Assembly (NCBI RefSeq): GCF_009870125.1 | Contig: NC_046683.1 | Location: 37,463,869-37,527,868, forward strand | Length of the DNA stretch: 64,000 nt | Reading direction: 5' to 3' | DNA from: Drosophila pseudoobscura | Lineage: Eukaryota > Arthropoda > Insecta > Diptera > Drosophilidae | In this document: positions 10,749 through 20,045 of the stretch, one piece after another | Numbering within the stretch: the stretch's first letter is position 1 | Layout: every line of letters starts with the position of its first letter | Notes under the pieces: generated by a model | Told to the model about the DNA's origin: nothing | Databases searched by the model: none | The model's input: the letters and a program-made list of their open reading frames with translations, nothing else | Program-made: the position numbers and the translations under genes

Positions 10749-11113
10749 AGGAAGACGGAGAAGAGAAGAAAAAGGGGGGGGGGGGGGGCAGAAGAAACAC
10801 AAAAGGAAAAAAGGGCAGAACACGCGGGAGAATATGAATAAAGAGAAAACAAAGAAAAGAAGAAAACGGAATATCGACTAGGGGGGGAAGTATCGAGTGG
10901 ATCGCAGAAGCGCCCCTACACCTTATCGATAGGCGGGAGTCGGCGCCAGCCAGAAAAGTGCAAGGGCTGACAGCGCCCCCGAGCCAAGGCGCCAGAGGGC
11001 GCCAGAACGCCGGCGATCCCAGGTACAACAAAGGGCGCGCGCAACTTCGGGCCGTTTGAATGAGGAAAGCCCACCCCATCCCGAGATCGCGGAAAACGGA
11101 AGTATTCCGCTAC

Positions 11114-11130
11114 GGGAAGAAAGAGGGGGG
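11114..11130 (+). other. Polypurine tract before LTR 2
   Basis: GGGAAGAAAGAGGGGGG directly abuts the TGTGAGG start of LTR 2, as expected for the plus-strand primer. Confidence 0.85.
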
Positions 11131-12003
11131 TGTGAGGAACCATGGTTCCCACAGGCCGAGTGCGACCAAAAGCACAGTCGGATAAAAGCTGACGGCCGGC
11201 CGGATAAGGCGAAGGTCAGGCCAGATGCCCACGGTTATCCGGACGCGGCGAAGAGGCCAAGGGCCTCGAGAGGGGAAGTGCCCTGCTCTCGGAGAGAGAG
11301 ACACAAGAGAGGCAAAGGAAACGGCGGGATCGGGCCAGCAGTAATCTGGCGCATGACCAAATAAGGGCACGGGATCACGCCGCCGGCCAGGCCCCGTTAC
11401 GAAGGCCGTGGAAACCAGGAGACGGCGATGGAAAACTACCGACGCCGAGCCGGGGCCTGGCAAGGGGCTATAAAAGGAGGCGGCGGCGTCAAAGCGGGTC
11501 TCTTTTCCCGCGGATAAGTAAGCGCGCGCGCGCGCACGTTGAAACCCGGTCGAAACGCAAGAGTGATACTCGGTACGAAACAAAGAAGTGTAGTGAAGTG
11601 TAGCAGCAGGCAGACAGGCCCCGCCTGCCCCCCAGAGTAAGTCTAAGTTAAGTGAAGATCCCCGTACGCCGGCGGAAGCTAGGAGGGGAGTGCGAGACGT
11701 GGAGTGCGGATTCGAGTGGCGGACCAAAGCAATAGCGGAGGTCAACTTGCCCCAATCAATAGCCTCGACGCTGCCACACCCGACGAGAGCCCCCGCGTGG
11801 TGGAGATCGGTAATTAAGATAAACTGTAACACCTAGCCCTAAGTCCTAATAGAATTGCGAATAAAGCGAAAATCAAATAAAAGGAAAAGGAAAGTCTTAT
11901 CATTTGTCGTTGGGGGCAACAATAAAAATACGTTGCTGCGAATCTGCCGACCGCTGAGCGAGCCCAGCAAACTCAAGCGAGCCCAAAAAGCAGGTTCGTT
12001 ACA
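11131..12003 (+). repeat. LTR 2 of dimer (shared middle LTR)
   Basis: It is 873 bp, with the same termini as LTR 1 and a TATAAAA box at 11469-11475. It serves as 3' LTR for the first internal region and 5' LTR for the second. The CG run and GAAACCC variant match LTR 3 rather than LTR 1. Confidence 0.9.
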
Positions 12004-12005
12004 AC

Positions 12006-12023
12006 TGGCGCCCAACGTGGGGC
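12006..12023 (+). other. Second primer-binding site, tRNA-Lys type
   Basis: It is the same TGGCGCCCAACGTGGGGC sequence two bases after LTR 2, confirming that the second unit begins a complete internal region. Confidence 0.85.
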
Positions 12024-12072
12024 CTACAACGACAAATAATAGGACAAAGGGAGGGAGAGTATAAACGAGAGA

Positions 12073-13224
12073 ATGGAGAAGGGGGGGAACTTGTACCGGC
12101 ACATTCCGCACCGGGCCGGGAGCGAAGAAGTCGCCTCGTGGAAGTTATGTGTGCCGAAATATGCCCGAGAAAGGGTTTTAAAGGAGAGCCACGATAACCC
12201 GGAGGCAGGCCACGCCGGCGGAAGGAGAACCGCGGCACGGGTGGCGGCAAGGTATTACTGGCCGGGGATGTACAGAGACGTGAGGGCCTACGTGCGGAAG
12301 TGCGAACTGTGTTTGCGTTTTAAGCCAAGTCAGCTACAAGCGGCAGGGGAGATGTTGACACAGGTACCGGAAGAGCCGTGGGCAACGGTATGCGCGGACT
12401 TCGTGGGTCCTCTGCCGAGATCGAAGCATGGGAACTCGATGCTGCTGGTGCTAGTGGATCGATTCTCAAAATGGACCGAGTTGATGCCGCTGAGGAAGGC
12501 CACAGCCGAGGCACTAATAAAGGCCTGTCGAGAACGCATAATAGCCCGGTTTGGGGCACCCAAAGTCTTCATTACGGACAATGGGGTGCAGTTTGCGGGC
12601 AGGGCATTTAAACGATTTCTGGAGCAGCTAGGAGTCCGCCACCAGTTCACGGCGCCATACACGCCGCAAGAAAACCCGACAGAGCGAACAAACAGAACAA
12701 TAAAGACCATGATCGCTCAGTTCACCGAGGGCGATCAAAGGTGTTGGGACGAAAAATGGCCGGAGCTAATGCTGGCCATGAATTCGGGAGTGTCGGATAC
12801 AACGGGATATTCACCGGCGTTCGTGGTGCAAGGAAGGGAACCCCGGCTGCCCAAGGCTCTATATGATGAGGAGACGGTAGGCACGGGGCAGGGCACAGAG
12901 ACACCGGAAGAAAATGCGAAGAAGTTAAAAGAGCTGTTTCAGTTGGTACGACGAAACTTGGAAAGGGCAGCCCAGGATCAGGCCAGGCACTACAACCTGA
13001 GAAGAAGACCGTGGAGACCCAAAGTGGGAGAAACCGTATGGGCCAAACAGCATCACCTGTCCAATGCAGCGGAGGGATTCGCCGCGAAGCTGGCACCAAG
13101 GTACGATGGGCCTTACCAGATAGAGGACTTCATATCCCCCGTTATCTGCAGCCTAAGAAAGGAGGGCGACAGGAAAAAGAGAACGGCCCACATACGAGAC
13201 CTGAAACCCCAGCCCGACGATTGA
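12073..13224 (+). CDS. Ty3/gypsy-type integrase, dimer copy 2 (383 aa)
   Basis: It is the same protein as at 6788 apart from M138 in place of V. The zinc-module residues H40, H47, C77, C80 and the triad D109, D169, E204 are all present, as is the GPY/F module. It again opens immediately after the primer site with no gag, protease or RT upstream, so the deletion predates the duplication of the unit. Which of the two units is transcribed cannot be told; both have an LTR promoter immediately upstream. Confidence 0.9.
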   Translation: MEKGGNLYRHIPHRAGSEEVASWKLCVPKYARERVLKESHDNPEAGHAGGRRTAARVAARYYWPGMYRDVRAYVRKCELCLRFKPSQLQAAGEMLTQVPEEPWATVCADFVGPLPRSKHGNSMLLVLVDRFSKWTELMPLRKATAEALIKACRERIIARFGAPKVFITDNGVQFAGRAFKRFLEQLGVRHQFTAPYTPQENPTERTNRTIKTMIAQFTEGDQRCWDEKWPELMLAMNSGVSDTTGYSPAFVVQGREPRLPKALYDEETVGTGQGTETPEENAKKLKELFQLVRRNLERAAQDQARHYNLRRRPWRPKVGETVWAKQHHLSNAAEGFAAKLAPRYDGPYQIEDFISPVICSLRKEGDRKKRTAHIRDLKPQPDD

Positions 13225-14392
13225 GGGACGCAGGGGTGAGAGGGAATGGATGGAGTGGGTCGCCCTAAAAGGGTCGCGCAGGACCGGGAACGGTAGGGTG
13301 CCACGCAGGACACGCGCGAGACTCGTCAGCACGCAGGGTGACGGACTGGCGCACTTAGATTTAAAAAAAAAAAGGAAGAGCAGGAAAGCCGTGGTTGGAA
13401 CGATCTGAAAAAAAAAGAGTGAGAATTAGTAGGAGTAAGGAAAATTAATGCGAGAAGAGGGAAAAGCTCAGCAAACCTGAACAGGAAACGCGTCCCCAAA
13501 GCTGGGAGGCGAATCCGGGGCCGGGGAGGGTAATCTCAGGCAGCGGATGACCAAAGAAAGCCCAGGGGCCAGGCTCACGCCTCAACGCGGTCTCACAGGG
13601 CAACTACAAGCGTCGGGCCGGAACGACGGGTGCCGCTCATGCGTGGTCTACCGGGCGAGGAGTCGGATGATCCTCGGGTCCGAGCCACTGTGTGAGGGAG
13701 ACGCCGGTCAAAAGAGTCCGGCCGGGGGCGCGTAGTAGTTGCCCTGGGATGTGAGCCAAAGATTCCAGCCCGGGCGGAGGGTCGAAGGACCCGTTGTTCA
13801 CGAGCGGAATCGCGGCAAGCGACCCGCAGTGAGGGCAGAGGGCGAGCTGGAAAGGAAGAAAGGGTTAAGTAAAAGGCATCCGGGTCGGGAGAACTCACCC
13901 AGGCCAAGGAGGGTCCAATCAGCACGGGAGGAAGAACAGGGCGACGGTAGCAGGGAAGTAGATTGTAATTAAAATAAAAGGAGAATATATATATACAGAA
14001 AACAAATGTACGTACGCACAAATGGGAAGGGGGTGGGTCCATCAAAGATGAAAAAAAATATTATCCGTCAGCCAACACAGAACGCGGCGAGAACACAACA
14101 GTATCCAAAAAAAAAAAGACAAGGCGAAGCCGGATAGAGAGCGGAGAGCGCGTCGGTACTCACCCAACCAGGGGAAAGATGCCGTTAGAGAGCGCGGCCG
14201 GTAAAGAGACAAGCCATGAGCACATACGTAACAACCGTTAGAACCAGGCAAGAGAGACCGAACCCGACGCACCGGCACCGTTAGAGGGAACGACTGGTAA
14301 TGCAACGCGGGTGGAAGACGGAACGGCGGACACTTGAAGGTAATTATCAACAAGGAGAAAGCACAGCAGGAAAAAAAAAAAAGAGAAAAAAA
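13225..14392 (+). other. Internal spacer of LTR element, copy 2
   Basis: It matches 7940-9131 except for a deletion of about 25 bases near 13304, inside a GGGTGCC(A/G)CGCAGGACACG repeat. No gene is recognised. Confidence 0.5.
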
Positions 14393-15979
14393 ATGGAGAC
14401 GAAACGGCTCAACCACGAGGACGGGAAGAAGAAGATGGAAGACCTCAGGGCTTTCTTGGAGGAGCAGCAGGCGATAGTGGGGGAGGGGGGCTACCGCGCC
14501 GAGGCTTCTCGTCAGCGTCGGGCGTCCGTGCTCTCGCGTGGCGACGAGGAGGATTGGTGCGATGGCTCCCAGTTCCTCCAGCTGTTGGCCTCGCCGTTAG
14601 TATCTCCGGCGCCGTCGGGCCACGACTCCGTGTCACCGACGGTATCCTCAGACGAGGGGGCCGGGGAGATCGAGGACGATGTGATTTGCATCGACGGTCC
14701 ACGCGCCCCAACCGCCCAGGAGAAGGCCAGCGTGAGAAGGCCGCGGACCATGCGCGACCGGGGCGAGGCGTTAAAACGGAAGTTCCAGGAGGCGACGGCG
14801 GAGGAGAAGTGCCGGATCCACCGGGTGCTGGAGGCGGCGCGAATGATCCGACGGCGGAGGGACGAGCGGCTGGAGGCGCGGCGGCGACAGGAGAGAAAGG
14901 CCACCAGGAAGGAGGAGCCCGGCCACGAGAGCGACGAGGCGCCGCCACCCCCGCCATTCCGAGTGGTACGGCCGCCGATGCAGTCCCCGGCCAGGGGCGA
15001 GCGGGCCTCGAATCCCGAGGCCGAATGGCAGCGGCGACTGCAACAGGCCGAGGAGGAGGAAGGCGAATTGTGGCAGCCTACGCCACCAGCCGAGGACGAA
15101 GAGGGCTCCGAGAGGCGGCCACCGCAAACCAAGGAGCAGCAGCAGCAGCAGCAGCACCAACATCAGCAGCGCCAGCAGCAGCAGCAGCAGCAAGAGAACG
15201 GGCAGTGGCAGCAGCAGCCACAATGGAGGGGACCGGAGGCGGCCGTAATCGGGCCATACGTGTCACAGGAGGTGAGGACCGCCGTGCGCCAGGGGATGGT
15301 GTGGCACCATCAGACCCTGCACATCACGTGGGCCTCGGGGCCCGCCCCGTGCGAGACTCAGCCAGAGACCGGCGCCCGGGTGTGGGAGGAGAGCCCCCTC
15401 GGCAGCAACGACAGGGACCCGCGGAGGAGAAACCCCAAATCGGATCCCGCGCCGGCGACGGCAGAGGCGGCGACGGCAGAGGCGGCGGAGGCGGCGACGG
15501 CAGAGGCGGCGACGGCAGAGGCGGCGACGGCGGAGGCGGCGACGGCGGAGGCGGCGACGGCGACGGCAGAGGCGGCGACGGCAGAGGCGGCGACGGCGGA
15601 GGCGGCGACGGCGGAGGCGGCGACGGCGGAGGCGACGGAACACGCGGAGGTCGAGGCGTGGGAACGCGGTCCGTGGGTGTGGCCCGCGCCGGAGAGGTCG
15701 GGGGCGGTCGAGCGCCCAACACTGAAGAGGCAGGCCTCCTGCCCGGAGCCCCAGGCAAGACCCAAGCGGCCGGCCCTGCAGCGGCAGAGCTCAGCACCGG
15801 CAGCCACGGGCCACTGGAAGGCGATCCCGCGGGAGGAGTGGCCGGCGGCAGTGAGCCGCGCACAGGCCCAGATACGCCTCGTGGGTAGACGGGTGAAAAA
15901 ATTGGTAAGCGAGCGAGGTACGCGTTACCGCATCGCCATGTCGGCCACGCGCACGGAGGTATTCCGAGAACAAAAATAA
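14393..15979 (+). CDS. Unrecognised Gln/Ala-rich ORF in env position, copy 2 (528 aa)
   Basis: It is the same protein as at 9132, ten residues shorter overall because the poly-Gln (about 15136-15192) and TAEAA (15451-15633) tracts differ. I place the start at METKRLNH by analogy with copy 1. An in-frame ATG 31 codons upstream (14300) also exists here but is out of frame in copy 1 because of a one-base difference in the A run near 14380, so it is probably not the real start. Charged N-terminal half and basic C-terminus are unchanged. Function unknown. Confidence 0.6.
   Translation: METKRLNHEDGKKKMEDLRAFLEEQQAIVGEGGYRAEASRQRRASVLSRGDEEDWCDGSQFLQLLASPLVSPAPSGHDSVSPTVSSDEGAGEIEDDVICIDGPRAPTAQEKASVRRPRTMRDRGEALKRKFQEATAEEKCRIHRVLEAARMIRRRRDERLEARRRQERKATRKEEPGHESDEAPPPPPFRVVRPPMQSPARGERASNPEAEWQRRLQQAEEEEGELWQPTPPAEDEEGSERRPPQTKEQQQQQQHQHQQRQQQQQQQENGQWQQQPQWRGPEAAVIGPYVSQEVRTAVRQGMVWHHQTLHITWASGPAPCETQPETGARVWEESPLGSNDRDPRRRNPKSDPAPATAEAATAEAAEAATAEAATAEAATAEAATAEAATATAEAATAEAATAEAATAEAATAEATEHAEVEAWERGPWVWPAPERSGAVERPTLKRQASCPEPQARPKRPALQRQSSAPAATGHWKAIPREEWPAAVSRAQAQIRLVGRRVKKLVSERGTRYRIAMSATRTEVFREQK
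15451..15633 (+). repeat. GC-rich minisatellite coding TAEAA, copy 2
   Basis: It has the same repeat family as 10200-10402 with a different unit order. Reading frame is preserved. Confidence 0.85.
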
Positions 15980-16343
15980 AGGAAGACGGAGAAGAGAAGA
16001 AAAAGGGGGGGGGGGGGGCAGAAGAAACACAAAAGGAAAAAAGGGCAGAACACGCGGGAGAATATGAATAAAGAGAAAACAAAGAAAAGAAGAAAACGGA
16101 ATATCGACTAGGGGGGGAAGTATCGAGTGGATCGCAGAAGCGCCCCTACACCTTATCGATAGGCGGGAGTCGGCGCCAGCCAGAAAAGTGCAAGGGCTGA
16201 CAGCGCCCCCGAGCCAAGGCGCCAGAGGGCGCCAGAACGCCGGCGATCCCAGGTACAACAAAGGGCGCGCGCAACTTCGGGCCGTTTGAATGAGGAAAGC
16301 CCACCCCATCCCGAGATCGCGGAAAACGGAAGTATTCCGCTAC

Positions 16344-16360
16344 GGGAAGAAAGAGGGGGG
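16344..16360 (+). other. Polypurine tract before LTR 3
   Basis: It is the same GGGAAGAAAGAGGGGGG as before LTR 2, abutting TGTGAGG at 16361. Confidence 0.85.
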
Positions 16361-17233
16361 TGTGAGGAACCATGGTTCCCACAGGCCGAGTGCGACCAAA
16401 AGCACAGTCGGATAAAAGCTGACGGCCGGCCGGATAAGGCGAAGGTCAGGCCAGATGCCCACGGTTATCCGGACGCGGCGAAGAGGCCAAGGGCCTCGAG
16501 AGGGGAAGTGCCCTGCTCTCGGAGAGAGAGACACAAGAGAGGCAAAGGAAACGGCGGGATCGGGCCAGCAGTAATCTGGCGCATGACCAAATAAGGGCAC
16601 GGGATCACGCCGCCGGCCAGGCCCCGTTACGAAGGCCGTGGAAACCAGGAGACGGCGATGGAAAACTACCGACGCCGAGCCGGGGCCTGGCAAGGGGCTA
16701 TAAAAGGAGGCGGCGGCGTCAAAGCGGGTCTCTTTTCCCGCGGATAAGTAAGCGCGCGCGCGCGCACGTTGAAACCCGGTCGAAACGCAAGAGTGATACT
16801 CGGTACGAAACAAAGAAGTGTAGTGAAGTGTAGCAGCAGGCAGACAGGCCCCGCCTGCCCCCCAGAGTAAGTCTAAGTTAAGTGAAGATCCCCGTACGCC
16901 GGCGGAAGCTAGGAGGGGAGTGCGAGACGTGGAGTGCGGATTCGAGTGGCGGACCAAAGCAATAGCGGAGGTCAACTTGCCCCAATCAATAGCCTCGACG
17001 CTGCCACACCCGACGAGAGCCCCCGCGTGGTGGAGATCGGTAATTAAGATAAACTGTAACACCTAGCCCTAAGTCCTAATAGAATTGCGAATAAAGCGAA
17101 AATCAAATAAAAGGAAAAGGAAAGTCTTATCATTTGTCGTTGGGGGCAACAATAAAAATACGTTGCTGCGAATCTGCCGACCGCTGAGCGAGCCCAGCAA
17201 ACTCAAGCGAGCCCAAAAAGCAGGTTCGTTACA
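16361..17233 (+). repeat. LTR 3 of dimer
   Basis: It is 873 bp, with TATAAAA at 16699-16705. It ends GTTACA, followed at once by the target duplication AAGT and R1 copy C endonuclease sequence. Confidence 0.9.
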
Positions 17234-17291
17234 AAGTGAAGGAATGGGATACCAGCGATCACAACATGATCCATGTTGTGGTGACGACTGA

Positions 17292-17408
17292 CTGAGTGGA
17301 AAATATATCATAATTGCCGCGAGATCACGCGCTGTTCGCCATTGAAATCGCGTGTTAATTTGGTGCAAAAACAGTGCAGCTATTTGCAAATTAATATTTG
17401 CAAAATAA
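17292..17408 (+). mobile_element. R1 copy D, 5'UTR fragment
   Basis: TGGAAAATATATCATAATTGCCGCG to the TTTGCAAAATAA motif matches the R1 5'UTR at about 3650-3765 and 837-930. It is joined upstream to the endonuclease remnant of copy C without target sequence. At about 17409 R1 similarity stops and AT-rich unrelated DNA begins. It is the last R1 sequence until 53641. Confidence 0.75.
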
Positions 17409-17590
17409 TTTTGTATTTGAGAGAGCGACATCAAAAAGGAATTGAGGAAGGAGAGCAATTAAATCTGAAAATGCTGTGTCGGTCAATGCGAGAATTGAGA
17501 GAAGCAGAGACAAGAATGTGCTCGGCAGGTTGCTCATTGGCTTTAGAGAGAGAGACAACACCACGACTCACTGCGCTCGAGGTTTAAAAA
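17409..17590. other. Short unassigned segment at the R1/AT-rich boundary
   Basis: Purine-rich sequence with GAGAGA runs. I see no coding similarity. It may be the body of the DINE-1-like repeat whose terminus follows at 17640-17714. Confidence 0.4.
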
Positions 17591-17639
17591 AAATTGCAAG
17601 AAGAAGAGCCCCCTGTCCCTCAGCCCCGATACATACATA

Positions 17640-17714
17640 TGTACTGACTAAGTATCGGGTATAAATTTAGAGTTGCGGTCTCCGCAGCAACTCACAACGT
17701 TCCCCCTCGTTCTT
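17640..17714. repeat. DINE-1-like repeat terminus with TATA box
   Basis: TAAGTATCGGGTATAAATTTAGAGTTGCGGTCTCCGCAGCAACTC is followed by CAACGTTCCCCCTCGTT. The same boundary occurs at 18465-18515, and in inverted form at 18001-18040. The palindromic TTGCGGTCTCCGCAA core and GTATCGGGTATA are typical of the Drosophila DINE-1 group (also called mini-me, SGM or ISY). Confidence 0.5.
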
Positions 17715-17801
17715 TCTTCACTTTTCATTTTCTATTTCCAATCGTCAAATTGTGCGAAAACGAAGCGAAATTAAGTGCTGTGATTATTATTATTATCAGG
17801 T

Positions 17802-17876
17802 AAGTGCAGTGTTTAAATAATTAATAATATGTGTTATGCGCGTGGTAAATAAAGAACATTGACATTGTTTTCACAG
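17802..17876 (+). other. Candidate intron in a transcribed leader
   Basis: The donor TATCAG|GTAAGTG at 17801/17802 and acceptor TTGTTTTCACAG|AAC at 17876/17877 are both near-perfect insect splice signals, 75 bases apart. A TATAAA box lies upstream at about 17659. The sequence after the acceptor is open for about 25 codons only. This looks like a spliced 5' leader of a repeat-borne transcript; no product is recognised. Confidence 0.35.
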
Positions 17877-18002
17877 AACCTGTGCCAGGAGAACAGCCAA
17901 TATCGCGCAAATACATGAATTATTAATTACTTTGTGCACAATGCACAATAGCTAAAAAAATGTTGATTACATTTAAAAGTAAGTTATCGATTTGAAAGTT
18001 AA
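17841..18002 (+). repeat. 162-bp inverted repeat, left arm
   Basis: From CGTGGTAAATAAAGAACATT to CGATTTGAAAGTTAA. The reverse complement occurs at 22886-23047 with few differences. The arms are 4.9 kb apart. They include the acceptor of the candidate intron. They could be terminal repeats of a degraded DNA element or two independent inverted copies. Confidence 0.75.
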
Positions 18003-18515
18003 CGAGGGGGAACGTTGCTGCGGACACCGCAACTCTACAGTTATAGGGGTGTGGCGAAATTTTGAAACAAACTCGTCTCGGTCCGATATATTAGGAGTGT
18101 GGATACCAAATTTGGTTGCTCTAGCTTTTATAGTCTCTGAGATCTAGGCGCTAATGTTTTACTCTAAGCAAAGCCGCCTATGCTACGTGTGTGTTCGAGA
18201 GAGACAGGGCGAGAAAAAATTAAATTGTTTTTTTCACCCTTTGTGGGGGCGGAAGTGGCCGGGGCAAAGTTTTGAAATATTTTTGTAGCAGTGATATGTC
18301 TATCACAGAAGTCTGGATCCAAAACATCGTTGCTCTACAAATCAATTTGCATTGGCTACGCAGCGCCCGACGACACGTTCAGACTGATTTTCTGTCTCTC
18401 TCGCACGCACTCTTTGTCGTGTCGTTTAATATTAGCGGCGTCTGCCGGAAAAGAGCCATACTGACTAAGTATCGGGTATAAATGTAGAGTTGCAGTCAGC
18501 AACTCACAACGCTCC
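18003..18515. mobile_element. DINE-1-like element with inverted subterminal ends
   Basis: The left end GGGGGAACGTTGCTGCGGACACCGC and the right end AGTTGCAGTCAGCAACTCACAACGCTCCCC are inverted relatives. The interior carries AGTCTGGATCCAAAACATCGTTGCTCTA, shared with copies at 37.6, 43.1 and 45.2 kb, and GTATCGGGTATAAA near the right end. No coding capacity. Family assignment rests on motif recognition. Confidence 0.55.
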
Positions 18516-18870
18516 CCATTTTTTTTGTTAAACACGTGTATAACCTTTTCTTTTCTTTTATCTTGCCGTTCCACCAAACTTCCCTTTCACAATTCAGTTG
18601 TATGGATCGAATGATCCAACGCATGAGCTTTGATTTTGTCTCTTGATCCCATTCTAACCGCACGCTCTAAAGCACAAGGCCATAAACCCACCACGATAAC
18701 TCAAAGCTCGCTCTCCCGTCAAAAGCTTTCTCTTTATTCCCATTTATTCCAATGCTTGCAGATAAGCTACAGCAATGTGCACAAAAATAAGTCAATCCAA
18801 ATATTTGCCATCACATCACAGGTTATTTTTAAGCTGTTCTACTTGCTCAAAATAAGCTGAAAAACGGTCA

Positions 18871-19233
18871 TCCTTTAAGTTACGCATTTCTGTAGGTCTT
18901 TGGCATGGAACTTTCCTATCAGTTTACCATCTTCTTCTAATTCATAACAGTGGTTACCAAACTTTCGAACTACAGTTGCCTTAAAGAATTTAGGAGCTAG
19001 TTTTGCATTAAATACATTGATCTTATTACTTTGGGCAAAGTTTCGCCTAAAGACGTTTTCGAACGTAACATACATTGTGAGACTATACTCTTATTGGTGT
19101 GATATGCCTTACTGACGTTTTCCATGATTTTGTTCCTAACAATTTGCAATTTTTCTATAGTCAAAATATTCTCGCCCTCTTTAAGCATTTCTATTCTCCT
19201 CAGCAATTCATAGTTGTCTGTGTGCGTTATCAT
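18871..19233 (-). pseudogene. Ty3/gypsy integrase C-terminal fragment
   Basis: Read on the minus strand, it encodes DNYELLRRIEMLKEGEN then KLQIVRNKIMENVSKAYHTN, and in another frame RRNFAQSNKINVFNAKLAPKFF and GKLIGKFHAKDLQ. This is the tail region of a gypsy-type integrase (after the catalytic core). At least one frameshift lies near 19080. No LTR or other pol part is adjacent. It is a relic unrelated to the gypsy element at 24.4 kb as far as I can see. Confidence 0.65.
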
Positions 19234-19678
19234 ATTGTAACGGTTGCGGCTGGACAGTACAGATCCAGGTTAGGTTATTGCTATGGTGCTCGGGCATATC
19301 GCATGCAATAACCTTGTGCCAATTATCGATGCATGTCATAGCATAGCATGTCATAAAATATCTTATGTACATAAATATTAAAGATTATTACATTCGTATA
19401 TTGCATGAGGGTAAAATTACTGTTGTCTTAATGTTGTCTTTTTAATTGAATTAGAAAATGTATGGGTATTGTCCATGAGAGTATTCAAGGTGCGACCGGC
19501 ATCTAAATTTTTGCTTTTCAGATTCCTGTAGGTAAGCGCGCAATTGACAATTGATTTGAAATATATGTAAAACCAATTCCATTTATATTTATGCATATTT
19601 ATTTAAGTATATATGTATCTATATTTTCTTATATTGTATATTTAGATACATCATTGTTTTAGTTATAATAAACAAAAA
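19234..19678. other. AT-rich stretch, no gene seen
   Basis: Low-complexity AT-rich sequence. No ORF with a recognisable product and no clear repeat. Confidence 0.5.
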
Positions 19679-20045
19679 AGTCGAGAACCGACGGCGTTTT
19701 CATAATTTTTATAATTTATAATAAACCTGCTTAAGATAAGGAAATAAATGTGCAATTATATTTTGCATAATTTGCATAATTGCATAATTTTTATAATTTA
19801 TAATAATCCTGTTTGAAATAAATAAATAAATAAATTATATTATTATAATAATGTTGTGGTATAAATCAAACAAATAACAGCTTTTATTTTATTTCCCGCG
19901 CCCTAGTGTACCATACCCCACCCCCTGCCCATTCTTCATTTATTTTGTGGCGGTAGGTCAGACCATCAAAAGACCCAAAACAAGAATCAAACTCAAATTT
20001 CAGTTCTAGCGGCCAGCAATAGTAAACACACACACGCAAAGTACG
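19679..20045. repeat. Interspersed repeat, copy 1 (also at 35929-36288)
   Basis: From GTCGAGAACCGACGGCG to CACACACACGCAAAGTACG, closely matching 35929-36288 in the same orientation, with a duplicated internal AT segment. The CCCGCGCCCTAGTGTACCAT block is well conserved between the two. It carries no ORF. The family is not identified. Confidence 0.75.

Larger units (their letters stand above)
5850..17233 (+). mobile_element. Tandem-dimer Ty3/gypsy-type LTR element (LTR-int-LTR-int-LTR)
   Basis: Three LTRs (5850-6718, 11131-12003, 16361-17233) enclose two nearly identical internal regions of about 4.4 kb. The whole block is flanked by AAGT at 5846-5849 and 17234-17237, so it behaves as a single insertion. 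Each internal region has a tRNA-Lys primer site, an integrase ORF, an unrecognised ORF in the env position and a polypurine tract. Gag, protease, reverse transcriptase and RNase H are absent, so the element must depend on another copy. The integrase and the Lys primer site place it in Ty3/gypsy; the primer site is the kind used by Osvaldo/Ulysses-type Drosophila elements, but that family assignment is inference. Confidence 0.88.
3598..17291 (+). mobile_element. R1 copy C, split by the 11.4-kb LTR insertion
   Basis: Copy C has R1 5'UTR (3598-3992), a full-span but rearranged ORF1, and the start of ORF2 up to 5849. It is then interrupted by the LTR element at 5850-17233 and resumes at 17234 (AAGTGAAGG) for about 58 bases of endonuclease sequence. 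At about 17291 it jumps into the 5'UTR of copy D. Flanks on the two sides of the LTR insertion join exactly at the AAGT duplication when compared with the uninterrupted copy F near 56718. Confidence 0.85.

Noticed and set aside
9074..11079. Long open frames overlapping the Gln/Ala-rich ORF in other frames and on the minus strand (Gly/Arg-rich, Pro/Ser-rich, poly-Leu/Arg).
   Set aside because: They are by-products of very GC-rich triplet repeats. Composition is pure repeat translation, and the frame starting at 9132 has the best non-repeat ends.
17234..17408. A short gene reading GMGYQRSQHDPCC.
   Set aside because: It is R1 endonuclease sequence read in the wrong frame, followed by R1 5'UTR.
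18871..19233. Minus-strand integrase tail as the missing Polinton integrase.
   Set aside because: The residues match the gypsy-type C-terminal region (KLAPKFF, GKFHAKDL), and orientation and position do not fit the Polinton.
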